NCBI RefSeq assembly: GCF_001417815.1
Contig: NZ_BCFK01000047.1
Span: 1-64,000, forward strand
Direction: 5' to 3'
DNA length: 64,000 nt
Origin: Bifidobacterium aesculapii
GTDB lineage: Bacteria; Actinomycetota; Actinomycetes; Actinomycetales; Bifidobacteriaceae
The notes beneath the pieces were generated by a model. That model saw only the letters and a list, made by a program, of their open reading frames with translations, was not told the origin of the DNA and did no database searches. This document shows, piece by piece, positions 53,945 to 63,215 of this stretch. A program made the translations under genes and the position numbers. How positions within the stretch are numbered: the stretch's first letter is position 1; every line of letters starts with the position of its first letter.

Positions 53945-53964
53945 TTTGACATCTACGGATGACA
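53945..53964. promoter_or_regulatory. TGTCATCT palindrome, site f
   Basis: TTTGACATC-TACG-GATGACA upstream of the kinase gene. With c1 it shares the TTGACATC variant of the left half, suggesting autoregulation of the two-component system. Confidence 0.6.
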
Positions 53965-54348
53965 GTAACTTATCGCGGACTTCCCTCTCCGCTTGCGGAG
54001 AGAATGCTCCAGGCGGGGCTGTTCGACATACTCTCCGCAATCGGCGCGGGAACGCGGCCCCGGTCCATGCGCTGCGCGCATGACCGTGCTGTCTGGCCGC
54101 TCGCATGCTCGCGGCGGTGGGCCGCGCGGAATCTGACGAGGGGTTTGCGGCCACCACCAGCATGCCATGCGCTCCGTCTGCGTTCCCTGCGCCGTGTCCC
54201 GCGCCGCTCCCGTGCCTGCGCTGCGACGGCGGACCAGCATGCCGTCTTCGCTACTGCCCGGATCGTCGCGGTCCACGCCTCCGGTCTCTCCGCCTGCGCG
54301 CATGGCAGGCGGGTGGTGTCCGAAATGGAAACCACACGGAAAGGACCG
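53965..54348. other. Gap between bacteriocin island and mobile element
   Basis: No convincing gene. A CTCTCCGCTTGCGGAGAG hairpin lies near 53985. Open frames on both strands show no domain and biased composition only. This is the likely left boundary zone of the conjugative element. Confidence 0.4.
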
Positions 54349-54972
54349 ATGGACATGAACGACATGGTGGACACCCGCACGACGGGAACCGGACTGGCGA
54401 AGCGCGTACGCGACGGGTTCCTTCAGGACCGGCGTGAACTTGGGCCGGCGGAAGCGGCCGACAAGTGGTTCGCACCCCTGATGGACAGGTGGAACGGCCT
54501 GCTGTCGCGCGACGAGGGAGGCTTCTCCCATGAGGAGCGCGTCACGCTGGCGGTGCTGATGACCGAGTGCCTGAGCATGCGGGACGCGCTGATACTCGCA
54601 TCTTTGCGCGAGATGGGCGGCGGCGAACTGCACATGCTGTACGCCCAGCCGCATTCGATGGAGTCGGCGGCCGTGGTCATGCGCGAACTGTCACGGGCGT
54701 TCAAGGACGCCGCCTACCAGCCGGACACGAGACGCGGGGAACGCGCGACGGCGTTGCTGGAATCGGTGACGGCCGACGCCCCGGACGGATACAAGGCACA
54801 GCCGATGGCGTCGTGCGCGTACCTGCTGTGGATGGCCGACCGTTCGACCGCCGCCGCGGTGCGCGCGCTCAAGGCCTTGGCCTTGGACGACGACTGCTCG
54901 TTGGCATCCCTCGTGCTCGCGGCCAGCGAACACGGCATCCGCCCCGCGTGGACGGAACGCCGCCGCCACTGA
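54349..54972 (+). CDS. DUF4192-like mobile-element protein
   Basis: 207 residues from MDMNDMVD; GGAAAGGACCG just upstream decides the start. The C-terminal half (MASCAYLLWMADRSTAAAVRALKALALDDDCSLASLVL in pieces) resembles the repeat-like end of actinobacterial DUF4192 proteins, which are frequent on plasmids and have no known function. It precedes the ParB-like gene. Confidence 0.55.
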   Translation: MDMNDMVDTRTTGTGLAKRVRDGFLQDRRELGPAEAADKWFAPLMDRWNGLLSRDEGGFSHEERVTLAVLMTECLSMRDALILASLREMGGGELHMLYAQPHSMESAAVVMRELSRAFKDAAYQPDTRRGERATALLESVTADAPDGYKAQPMASCAYLLWMADRSTAAAVRALKALALDDDCSLASLVLAASEHGIRPAWTERRRH

Positions 54973-54994
54973 GCGTCGGCCGTGGATTCATCTG

Positions 54995-55024
54995 GCTGGG
55001 GCTTCCGATTCCGGAAGCCCCAGC
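54995..55024 (+). terminator. Hairpin upstream of ParB-like gene
   Basis: 13-bp stem GCTGGGGCTTCCG with ATTC loop; TTTTTTC follows about 20 bases later, just before the AAGGAG ribosome site. Possible attenuator. Confidence 0.65.
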
Positions 55025-55060
55025 CAATCCCCAATCATCTGTTTTTTCAAGGAGACAATC

Positions 55061-56620
55061 ATGGAAACCGCAATCATCGAACGTCCCGTATCGGCCGACG
55101 AAGGCATGGAGGAATCGAACATCGTCATGCTGGACGTGGGACTTATCGATCCGAACCCCGCGAACCCGCGCCGCGACGTGGGCGATGTGTCGGAACTCGC
55201 GGATTCGATACGCGCGCAGGGCATCCGGCAAAACCTGCTCGTCACTCCCACGCCGCAGGGACGCTACCTGCTCGTCATCGGGCATCGCCGCCTCGCCGCC
55301 GCCAAACTCGCCGGATTGAGCCGGGTACCCGCCGTGGTGGCCGATTTGTCGGAACGGGAGCAACGCGAGCTCATGCTCGTGGAGAACAGCCAGCGCGCCG
55401 ACCTGACCGTCATCGAGGAGGCCGACGGCTATCAGGGGCTTCTCGATTTGGGCGTGGGCGTGGACGAGGCAGCGCAACGCACCGGCCGTTCCACGTCATT
55501 GGTGCGCCGACGCCTGAAGATAGCCGCCATCGGCGAGAACGCGCGAAGCAAGGCCGGAACGGCCCAGCTGAGCATCGACGACTGGGAGACCATCGCCGAC
55601 TTCGACCGGCATCCAGACCTTCAGGAACGGCTCGCCGAGGCGGCAGGCGGCAAGAACTGGAACATGGCCGTCAAGCACGCCCGGCAGGAGCGAACATGGC
55701 GCGAATGGCTCGACACGGCGCGAGCCGAATTGGAACGCATGGGCATCGACGCGGCCGACGAACAGCCGAACACGGACAACTGGTATGACTCGCCAAAGGG
55801 ATTGCGTCGCACCACGATGCTGACCACGGGCGACATCGCCAAGGCCATCGACGCATGGCGCGACTCCCATGACGGAGCCACGCCCGTCGTTGGAGTGCGG
55901 GCCGAAGGCGCGTCATGGGCGCGCGGCATCGCCCTGTACGAAACCGTGGACGAGGAGGCCGAGACCGCGGCCCGCGAGGCGCGTGAGGCGCGTTGGCGCG
56001 AGGAACGGGAACGCGAGGAACGCGAGACGGCACCGGCCAAGGAGTTCGCGCGGGCAAGCCGTGATTTGCGCATCGCGTTCGTGACGCATCTCATGGAACT
56101 GAAATCCCAGCCGAAGGGCATCGGCAAAGCCGTCGCCCTGCTGTCCGCGAGATTCGCGCTCGATACGCTCACCGAGGGATTCGACCAATGGAACAGTCAT
56201 GCCGAGGACGTCTGGGAGCAAATCACCGGCATCGGCACGGCGGGCGACGACGCCGATGATGCAAAGCCGGAGGACGAGGCCGAAGACCCGTTACGCGAGT
56301 CCGTCACCGCGATGATTGCCGGCGACCCGCAACGGGCCGCGTTCGGACTGCTCTACGCCTTGGCCGAAGAGCGCGTCAGCTGGGAAACGTGGCGTGACGC
56401 GGCGACCATCGCGGAACACGCCGCACCGTTGTACGAGGCGTTGGAAACACTCGGCTACCGCACCTCGGACACGGAAGCCGAAGCCCTCAACGGCTCCCTC
56501 GTACCAATCGATGACGACGACAATGGCGAGGATACCGGCATAGGGCAGGACAGCGAACCGGACGACGATGGGGCGTCGCAAGCCGACGACGCATCCGGCG
56601 AGCCGGACGACGCCGAATAA
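55061..56620 (+). CDS. ParB/RepB-like partition protein
   Basis: 519 residues. N-terminal ParB nuclease-like domain: IDPNPANPRRDVGDVSELADSIRAQGIRQNLLV, VIGHRRLAAAKLAG, and ENSQRADLTVIEEA, with an HTH-like part after it (GVDEAAQRTGRSTSLVRRRLK). The long C-terminal region is acidic and carries a charged helix (about 310-330) and a Glu/Asp tail. Unlike chromosomal ParB it has no ParA neighbour, so it is probably an element-encoded regulator or stabiliser. AAGGAG lies before the ATG. Confidence 0.85.
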   Translation: METAIIERPVSADEGMEESNIVMLDVGLIDPNPANPRRDVGDVSELADSIRAQGIRQNLLVTPTPQGRYLLVIGHRRLAAAKLAGLSRVPAVVADLSEREQRELMLVENSQRADLTVIEEADGYQGLLDLGVGVDEAAQRTGRSTSLVRRRLKIAAIGENARSKAGTAQLSIDDWETIADFDRHPDLQERLAEAAGGKNWNMAVKHARQERTWREWLDTARAELERMGIDAADEQPNTDNWYDSPKGLRRTTMLTTGDIAKAIDAWRDSHDGATPVVGVRAEGASWARGIALYETVDEEAETAAREAREARWREEREREERETAPAKEFARASRDLRIAFVTHLMELKSQPKGIGKAVALLSARFALDTLTEGFDQWNSHAEDVWEQITGIGTAGDDADDAKPEDEAEDPLRESVTAMIAGDPQRAAFGLLYALAEERVSWETWRDAATIAEHAAPLYEALETLGYRTSDTEAEALNGSLVPIDDDDNGEDTGIGQDSEPDDDGASQADDASGEPDDAE

Positions 56621-56625
56621 GCGAC

Positions 56626-56664
56626 GGACGGGGCGGAACCGGAATACGGGTTCCGCCCCCGTCC
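56626..56664. terminator. Terminator after ParB-like gene
   Basis: 15-bp stem with one bulge (GGACGGGGCGGAACC with its complement) and a 7-nt loop. Confidence 0.75.
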
Positions 56665-56736
56665 GGGCGCGAATGGCGAAACGTGACGGCGCATGCGCGC
56701 CCGCGCCTTCCGGAGCCAAGCGGCGGCGGGTGACGT

Positions 56737-57069
56737 TCAGCCGTGGCGGGAGGAGCGTCGTCGGAGCCGCGCGTCGCACCAATCCATGAGCATGCTCGCA
56801 AGCACGGCCGTGAGAAACGTGGCGACGATCAACGCGAACGAGCCGTCCAATGCCGGAGCGTCCGAGCCGGCGAGGAAATGCATGAGCAGGAACGCCAGCA
56901 TGAGCAATCCCGACAGCATGGCGAACGCCGTGAACACGGAGTTCACGAGGAACACCACGAGCCGCAACGGGTGCGCGAACAGGGCAAGGCACGAGGCCAC
57001 GCCACGCATCAGCATGCGTATCACGCCCGTCGCCAGCGACAGGCCAAGCATCACCAGCAGCATCGGCAT
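56737..57069 (-). CDS. Small membrane protein of mobile element
   Basis: 110 residues from MPMLLVMLGL; GGGAGGTGG lies 8 nt upstream, which favours this start over one at 57198. Three hydrophobic segments (about 2-22, 34-60, 72-95) and a basic tail RLRRRSSRHG. No family recognised. Follows the next gene by 28 bp on the minus strand. Confidence 0.55.
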   Translation of the reverse strand: MPMLLVMLGLSLATGVIRMLMRGVASCLALFAHPLRLVVFLVNSVFTAFAMLSGLLMLAFLLMHFLAGSDAPALDGSFALIVATFLTAVLASMLMDWCDARLRRRSSRHG

Positions 57070-57097
57070 CGCCGCCACCTCCCGTATGTAGCCAATG

Positions 57098-57604
57098 TCA
57101 TCCAGCGTAGCCGCCAGGACGCGGGAAACCGAATCGCAATCCCTCCGGGTCCAATCCAATCGAACCGGATTCTCCGGCATCACCGGCATCGGCCGCATTC
57201 GCCGTTGCGGCGTTGTCTTCCGTCAGGGCAATCTCCGGCGTATCGACGGCGGATGCCGGTCGGCCGTCGGATTCGAGGGACAAATCCTCGCCATCATGGA
57301 TTTCGCCGTGACTATCGGCGGGATTGGCCTGCCCGTAGTCGGGCGTGACGGCATGGAACGCCATGCCCGTCTCCCTTGGCTCCATCCTGAGCGTGCGCAC
57401 GAGCTGGGCACGAGGCATGTGATGGTCGTCGCAGAACGATTGGGCGGCGTCACGGAATCGTTCCGCGGCCCAGCGCATATCGTCCAGCAGGATACCCAAA
57501 CGCGACAGTTCGCCGCGTTTGCGCCGAAGCGCCTCCAACTCGGCATCCAATGCGTTGTCGGCGATGGCGCGCATCGCCCGGTTGCGTTCCCTCGGCTTCG
57601 CCAT
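57098..57604 (-). CDS. Hypothetical mobile-element protein
   Basis: 168 residues from MAKPRERNRAMRA. Basic, helical N-terminal half (about 1-75) predicted to form a coiled coil, then an acidic alanine-rich tail. GAGGAGACCGTC upstream supplies the ribosome site. No family recognised. Divergent from the MobC/relaxase genes. Confidence 0.5.
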   Translation of the reverse strand: MAKPRERNRAMRAIADNALDAELEALRRKRGELSRLGILLDDMRWAAERFRDAAQSFCDDHHMPRAQLVRTLRMEPRETGMAFHAVTPDYGQANPADSHGEIHDGEDLSLESDGRPASAVDTPEIALTEDNAATANAADAGDAGESGSIGLDPEGLRFGFPRPGGYAG

Positions 57605-57892
57605 GACGGTCTCCTCACGGTGATTGTTCTTCACTGCCCCGCATCGTAGAACGACGCCGGCAATGATGCCGGCGGACACGAAACGGAACCGGCGTCGGCA
57701 TGCGAAACGTGACCTGAAGTCCGCCGCGCATGGCGTGGCGCCAAGGCGAAACTGACCGGTGCGCAACCATCCCCTCCCCGGAGGGGCGGTTGGTGTGTAG
57801 CAAGCATCGCCGGTGTACGTACACCGGCGCGGCCCCGCGAGGCTCGGGGCCGATCGCGGGACACCCGTGGAACCCGATATGAGGAGGCGCCG
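57605..57892. other. Candidate origin of transfer (oriT) region
   Basis: Noncoding gap just upstream of the MobC-like and relaxase genes. Holds CCCCTCCCCGGAGGGG (about 57773), a perfect 22-bp palindrome at 57808-57829 (CGCCGGTGTAC and complement) and a 7-bp stem at 57831-57851 (GGCCCCG/CGGGGCC). Clustered inverted repeats beside a relaxase gene are typical of oriT; the nick site cannot be read directly. Confidence 0.5.
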
Positions 57893-58297
57893 ATGGGTTG
57901 GAAAGGCAACCGTTCCAGGACGATCCGCAAGGCGGTCACGTTCAGCGAGGAGGAATGGCGGTGGGTGGCGGACTCGCTCAAAGTGGAGAACCGTCAGCGC
58001 ATCCAGGCCGGGCTCAGGCCCGTGGGATGGATGGCGTTCGCCCGCAACAGGATCAGATGCGCCCACCGCGTCAACATCACCGTGCCCGCGAACCTGCATG
58101 ACGTGAGCGCCCAACTGGCGAGGATCGGCAACAACGTCAACCAGATCGCCCGTCACGCGAACACCACGCGGGAGACGGACCTGGCCATGCTCTCGCGCGT
58201 GTTCGACGAGCTGCGCCAGGCGGAACGGCTGGTCGCGGGCCTGCGCATCCGGGTGGAGACCGACGTTGACCCCAAAGGGGTGCCCGAATGGCTGTAG
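57893..58297 (+). CDS. MobC-like relaxosome accessory protein
   Basis: 134 residues. VTFSEEEWRWVADSL and the C-terminal half NLHDVSAQLARIGNNVNQIARHAN are typical of MobC/plasmid mobilization proteins, with the latter the hallmark RIGNNVNQIAR motif. Helps the relaxase melt oriT. GAGGAGGCGCC upstream. Overlaps the relaxase start by 10 bp. Confidence 0.85.
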   Translation: MGWKGNRSRTIRKAVTFSEEEWRWVADSLKVENRQRIQAGLRPVGWMAFARNRIRCAHRVNITVPANLHDVSAQLARIGNNVNQIARHANTTRETDLAMLSRVFDELRQAERLVAGLRIRVETDVDPKGVPEWL

Positions 58298-59739
58298 TCA
58301 AGATCGGCAAGATCAAAAGCACGCTTGCCCGCAGCATCGCCTACGTGACGAACCCGGCCAAGACCGACGGCTACCGGTGGGCCTCGACCACCGTCGGCGA
58401 TGACATCACGGACGCCGAGTCCATCGCCCGAGGCTTCGAATGTGCGTTGGACGCCACGAAAGGCGGCTCACGCCGGCAGGGGGCCGTGTTGGCGCTGCAC
58501 GTGATCCAATCGTTCGATCCCACCGACCAGGTCACGCCCCGATTGGCGCATCTGATCGGGGAACGGTTCGTCCGGGAGATCACCGGAGGCACGCACGACT
58601 ACGTGATTGCCACCCACACCGACAGATCCCACATGCACAACCACATCCTCATCTGCCCGGCAGACCGGATCACGGGCAAGGCCCTGCGTCTGAGGAAAGG
58701 AACCCTGGGCGAATGGCGGAAGATCAGCGACCGGCTATGCCGCGAATACGGGCTGCACACCCTCATGCCGGAACGGTCCGGGCGCGTGGCCCCGTCGATC
58801 GGGGAACTCCATCTGAGCGCCAGAGGCGGCAACATCAAGGACCGGTTGCGCACCAGCATCGACACGGCCTGCATGAACGCCCATGACTTCGCGGGCTTCC
58901 GCCGCGAACTCGCGACGCTCGGCGTCAACGCGACCGTGCGCGGCGGACGCATCACCTACACGCCATGCGGGCAGACCCGCGGAATCCGAGACCGGCGACT
59001 GGGCGTGGCATACAACATGCTCGCCATCATGGGCAAGATCCACCGGCGCACGCTCAGCGAGATCACCTTCCACGAGGCCATGATCGCCCGTCGGACGGAT
59101 ACGGCGGTGACCGTTCGGGTGCCCGGCACGCACGGACGCCTGCGCCTGTCCATACCGTGCGACCGGCTCGTGCGTGACGGAAGGATCTGGCACGCCTACC
59201 TGTCCGACGACGTCAGACAGGTGCTCACCGACGAGAACGGCGGCTATGCACGTTCAACGGACTGCGAGGGCCTGTACGCATGGTTCGCGCGGCCCACGCT
59301 GCGACTGGAGGACTACTGCCGTCAACGGTTCGACGGCCGGGACCTGACCGGCGTGAACGGGCGCGCGCTGCGTCAGGCAATCGCCTGCGACCGGCTCGCC
59401 GACAGCCTGCGCGAGCTCAAGGTGCTCGCCCAGGTCATCGACGAAGGCGACGGCCGGCTGGCGACGCTCGGCCGACTCACCGACTCCGTCGAACTCAACG
59501 CGAAGCACATGCGCGCCCTGATCGCGCTCATCGCCGACAACCATGATCAGGGAGCCGACGCCACGGGACTGGAGGCCCAGCTCGCCATCGAGGAGCAAGA
59601 GACCCGTGGCCTGGCCTCCGACGCCCTCGCCCTGCGCCGGCTCATCGCCCGCACCACGCCAACCGCCGAACGCTCCGACGGCGCACGGCGCGCGCAACGC
59701 CGCGATGGCGGGCATCGTGTCCGCCGCAGGAACCGGTGA
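58288..59739 (+). CDS. MOBP-type relaxase
   Basis: 483 residues. Catalytic Tyr is likely in SIAYVTNPAKT (about residue 19). Metal-binding histidines in YVIATHTDRSHMHNHILI (HxxxxHxHxH). Nicks oriT and leads the strand into the recipient. Domain covers about residues 1-220; the rest is charged and helical and ends in a strongly basic tail RVRRRNR. Translationally coupled with MobC. Confidence 0.92.
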   Translation: MAVVKIGKIKSTLARSIAYVTNPAKTDGYRWASTTVGDDITDAESIARGFECALDATKGGSRRQGAVLALHVIQSFDPTDQVTPRLAHLIGERFVREITGGTHDYVIATHTDRSHMHNHILICPADRITGKALRLRKGTLGEWRKISDRLCREYGLHTLMPERSGRVAPSIGELHLSARGGNIKDRLRTSIDTACMNAHDFAGFRRELATLGVNATVRGGRITYTPCGQTRGIRDRRLGVAYNMLAIMGKIHRRTLSEITFHEAMIARRTDTAVTVRVPGTHGRLRLSIPCDRLVRDGRIWHAYLSDDVRQVLTDENGGYARSTDCEGLYAWFARPTLRLEDYCRQRFDGRDLTGVNGRALRQAIACDRLADSLRELKVLAQVIDEGDGRLATLGRLTDSVELNAKHMRALIALIADNHDQGADATGLEAQLAIEEQETRGLASDALALRRLIARTTPTAERSDGARRAQRRDGGHRVRRRNR

Positions 59740-59790
59740 GCCGGCGGAAGCTGGAACGCAACGAACCACGACGGATGACGGGAGAATCCT

Positions 59791-60693
59791 ATGGCGGCCG
59801 AGGACCAGGCACAGGAACTCATGATGCGCGTCAGCGAGCAAGGCACGCGCGTCATCATCGACGTGACCAAATACGGGCTCGACAAGGCGCTGCACCTGCT
59901 CGGCATCGGCGTGCACGCCACCGGCGAGACATTACGGCGTATCAGGACCACCGGCAAGGTGGACGGCAAGACCCTGCACCGCACCGGCGAGCCGATCAAC
60001 GTGCAGGAAGTCACCGGACGATACGCCCGACAGCTCGAACACGACCTGAAAAAGGCCGGCATCACCTTCCACATCGAGCACGACCGCGACACCGGCCGCA
60101 CCTTCCTCCACTTCCAAGGCAAGGACGCCGACGAGGTCAACCACGTCGTCTCACGCATCGTCGAACGCCTCAACCGGGAACTCGCCCGGCAGGAGACCGC
60201 CACGACTCCCGAACCCGGCGACGCCGATCCCGCACGGCCGGCCACGGAGACAATGCCGGCACCGGAACGAGAGGAGCCGAATCCGTTCCTCGAACCCTCC
60301 GACGACGCGCTGCGCCTCGCCTTCGACGCCGAATCGCCATCGAACGGCCGGTTTGACTTCCGCACGGTGCCCTGGGACCGTGACGCCGCGATCATCACCG
60401 ACCAGCTCGACCGGCTCCACATACCCCACCACACGCAACGGGTCGCCGACGACACGGTGCGCTTCACCTACCCGGCCGGCCAGGCCAGACGGATCGCCGA
60501 CACTATCGAAACCCTGACCGCACGCTCACGGGGCCTGGACTGGAACCGCATGGACATCCCCGCCCCGGACGGCGGCGTGCGCCGCCCCAAAACCAAGCAG
60601 CAGACCCTGAACGACATCCGCACGCGGGCCGGCAAACGCATCGAAGGGCAACGCCGCACCGCGCCCTCGAAGCAACGCACCCGCACCCGGTGA
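59791..60693 (+). CDS. PcfB/DUF3801-like conjugation protein
   Basis: 300 residues. N-terminal 1-125 resembles DUF3801/PcfB (VIIDVTKYGLDKALHLLGI, INVQEVTGRYARQLEHDLKKAGITFHIE, DADEVNHVVSRIVERL), a relaxosome component that contacts the coupling protein in Gram-positive conjugation. A low-complexity linker, then a second alpha/beta-like part (about 200-255), then the basic tail. GGGAGAA lies upstream of the ATG. Confidence 0.7.
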   Translation: MAAEDQAQELMMRVSEQGTRVIIDVTKYGLDKALHLLGIGVHATGETLRRIRTTGKVDGKTLHRTGEPINVQEVTGRYARQLEHDLKKAGITFHIEHDRDTGRTFLHFQGKDADEVNHVVSRIVERLNRELARQETATTPEPGDADPARPATETMPAPEREEPNPFLEPSDDALRLAFDAESPSNGRFDFRTVPWDRDAAIITDQLDRLHIPHHTQRVADDTVRFTYPAGQARRIADTIETLTARSRGLDWNRMDIPAPDGGVRRPKTKQQTLNDIRTRAGKRIEGQRRTAPSKQRTRTR

Positions 60694-60732
60694 ACGGATG
60701 CGCGACGACCATGACCGGAAAGGAACATCGCC

Positions 60733-61740
60733 ATGCCCGAGCTTTCAGCCAACGCGCGTTGGCTCATGGACAACCTCATCGACAACGACCGGCAGGCCCT
60801 GGCGGACATCGCGCGACGCGGCGAGCAATACGCGGCCGCCGGCATGCCGCAGGACAATCGGCTGGGCCAGGTCGCCCGCATGGTCGTCGATGACGCGATC
60901 CGACGCCACAACCAGGCATGGCCCGACGCCTCGATCAGCTTCCCTGCGCCGGACCTCGACCAGGCCTCCGACGAGATCGCCCAACGCATCCGCACGCAGG
61001 CCGCACGATCATGGAACACGCCCGACGCCATGCAGACGCCGACGCGATGGCAGCCCGAACAGACCGGAAACGCGCGAACTCCGGCCCCGGAGCCGAAACG
61101 GAACGAGACGGCCGTCGGCCGGCCCGGCGGCGAGCAGACGGCGCAACCCGCGGCCGGTGGAAGAACAAGGGAGATCTGGCCGCGCGTGAACTTCCCCAAC
61201 AGCTACGTGCACCTGTACCGGATGACCTCCAAGGACGGGCGCATGTTTGACAAGATGCGCGTGGCGATACCGCAGGGCACCAGCATCCGCGGCGTGGACC
61301 TGACCGGATGGCAGCTCGACCGCTTCCTGACCGACCATGCACGGGACGCCAAACTGAACGGGCGCGACGTGACCGTCAGCTTCAAACCCGGCGAACCGGT
61401 AGAACTGTGGCGCGGCAAAGGCGAGCAACGAGAGACCATGCGCATCGACGACGCATGGCAGCTGTGCCGCGCCGTCAAAGCGCAACGCATGGCCTACGCG
61501 AGGCAGCACGCCGAAAACAAACCAGTCACCGCCACCACCGGCACCCCAACCGGCGAGGAACCACCAGCAGCACCCGGCCCGGAAAACCCCGAACCGGCGG
61601 CCGAGCAATCCCGGAAGGCCGGCAAGAGCCGGACACTCGACGCCATCAAGGACAGGGCCGAACGCCGCACGCAAACACCATCCACCACGCCGGCAAGAAC
61701 GCGGACGCAATCACAGCAATCACAGACAAGGAGCCGATGA
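60733..61740 (+). CDS. Mobile-element protein of unknown function
   Basis: 335 residues. N-terminal helical part (about 1-95), low-complexity linker, a middle part (about 145-260) with NFPNSYVHLYRMTSKDGRMFDKM and IRGVDLTGWQLDRFL that resembles a conserved domain in Firmicute and actinobacterial conjugative elements, and the shared C-terminal tail SRTLDAIKDRAERR followed by Arg/Thr/Gln repeats. AAAGGAA upstream; stop overlaps the next ATG. Confidence 0.55.
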   Translation: MPELSANARWLMDNLIDNDRQALADIARRGEQYAAAGMPQDNRLGQVARMVVDDAIRRHNQAWPDASISFPAPDLDQASDEIAQRIRTQAARSWNTPDAMQTPTRWQPEQTGNARTPAPEPKRNETAVGRPGGEQTAQPAAGGRTREIWPRVNFPNSYVHLYRMTSKDGRMFDKMRVAIPQGTSIRGVDLTGWQLDRFLTDHARDAKLNGRDVTVSFKPGEPVELWRGKGEQRETMRIDDAWQLCRAVKAQRMAYARQHAENKPVTATTGTPTGEEPPAAPGPENPEPAAEQSRKAGKSRTLDAIKDRAERRTQTPSTTPARTRTQSQQSQTRSR

Positions 61741-63197
61741 TGGCGGAAGACGACCTGACGATCAACGTATGGGTAGGCAACCTCGGACGATACAACGAGG
61801 GCACGCTCATCGGCGGATGGCTGCGCCTGCCCACGGACGAGCAGCGGATCAACCGGTTCCTCACCGAACAGGTCGGACTGACGCTCGACGCGCAGCAAGC
61901 CTATGAGATCGGACGCCAAGGAGGCGTCACCTATGAGGAATACGGCATCTTCGACCACGAATACACGGGCCTGCTCGCCGCACTCGACTACCGGCCCGGC
62001 GAATACGAAGACCTCCACTCCCTGAACACGCTCGCGCAAGCCGCCCGGATCTTCACGCAAGACCAGCCCGAAGCATTGGAGGCGGTACGGCTGGCGGCCG
62101 ATATGAACGGCGTGCACGACCCGATCGGACTGGCGAACCTGCTCGTCCAATCCGAGGACATCGAATACATGACCTACGACCCGCCGCAAGGCATCACGCA
62201 GGAGAACACGCCCGACCTGGACGAGATGTACGGCTGGCATTGCGTCAACCAAAGCACGGAACTCGCGAAACTCCTTGACGGACCATACGGCATGTACTTC
62301 GACGTGGCGAAATACGGGCGCGACGCCGCCATCAACGACAACGTCACCCTCGCCGACCACGGGTTCCTGATCGACGCCACCATCCCCGACACCAAACGGT
62401 ATTCCGGCACGGAACTCAAGCAGATCATCGACGCCTACACCGACGACGAGCCCGGCCTCGACGCCACGACGCAGTCGACCCCCGACGCAATGCGGATGAT
62501 CGAGCGCTGGGGAGACACGCACGACAACGTGATGCGATCGGACGGCACGGAGCGCATCACCGAACGCATCATGCAGGCCAACGACACCGATGGCGACACC
62601 CTGCGCCGACAGGTCCAAGGCCTCGTCAAACCGGTGGCCGACCAGCTGGACGGCGACATGCCCTCAGGCTCGGCCACGTTCGCCCGACTCGTCGCCGAAC
62701 ACGCAGCAGAACACGCCAATCCCGACCAGATGCCGGCACGGGAACCGTTCCGGCTCGAATCACTGCTCGAACCCAGCGAACGCATCATGGAATACACGCT
62801 CGCCGGCACGGCGACGAACTGGGGAGCACCCGTCTACCAGTGCATCATGCCCGCCGATTCCACCGACATCAGCGCCGGATTGGAGGACACCCTCCAACGC
62901 ATCATCGCCGACCGGACCGGGCGCGGCGACGCCGCCTCGATACTCGCCGAAACCATGGGCGCCAAGCCCGCCGGCGAACTCGACCCCGCCGACGGCATCA
63001 CCCCGATCGACCAGGGATACGCGCTGCCCGCACCCATCACCTCCTTCAACCCCAAATCGGCGAAAGAGGAAGAGCCGAACACGTCGAAAGGCAGGGACAC
63101 GGTGCTCGACGGCATACGCCAACGGGCCAGCCAGCGCGCCGACGACCCCACAGCCCATCCGTCCACACCGGACCGGACGAAGACCCGCAACCGATAA
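61737..63197 (+). CDS. ArdA-like antirestriction protein with long C-terminal extension
   Basis: 486 residues. N-terminal about 1-160 resembles ArdA: INVWVGNLGRYNEGTLIGGWLRLP, YEEYGIFDHEYTG, and a helix with ARIFTQDQPEALEAV. ArdA mimics DNA and inhibits type I restriction, protecting entering DNA. About 300 further residues are not part of ordinary ArdA (usually 165-180). Tail DTVLDGIRQRASQR plus RTKTRNR. ATGA overlap with the previous gene decides the start at 61737. Confidence 0.7.
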   Translation: MMAEDDLTINVWVGNLGRYNEGTLIGGWLRLPTDEQRINRFLTEQVGLTLDAQQAYEIGRQGGVTYEEYGIFDHEYTGLLAALDYRPGEYEDLHSLNTLAQAARIFTQDQPEALEAVRLAADMNGVHDPIGLANLLVQSEDIEYMTYDPPQGITQENTPDLDEMYGWHCVNQSTELAKLLDGPYGMYFDVAKYGRDAAINDNVTLADHGFLIDATIPDTKRYSGTELKQIIDAYTDDEPGLDATTQSTPDAMRMIERWGDTHDNVMRSDGTERITERIMQANDTDGDTLRRQVQGLVKPVADQLDGDMPSGSATFARLVAEHAAEHANPDQMPAREPFRLESLLEPSERIMEYTLAGTATNWGAPVYQCIMPADSTDISAGLEDTLQRIIADRTGRGDAASILAETMGAKPAGELDPADGITPIDQGYALPAPITSFNPKSAKEEEPNTSKGRDTVLDGIRQRASQRADDPTAHPSTPDRTKTRNR

Positions 63198-63215
63198 GCC
63201 GCCGAGGAGACCAGC

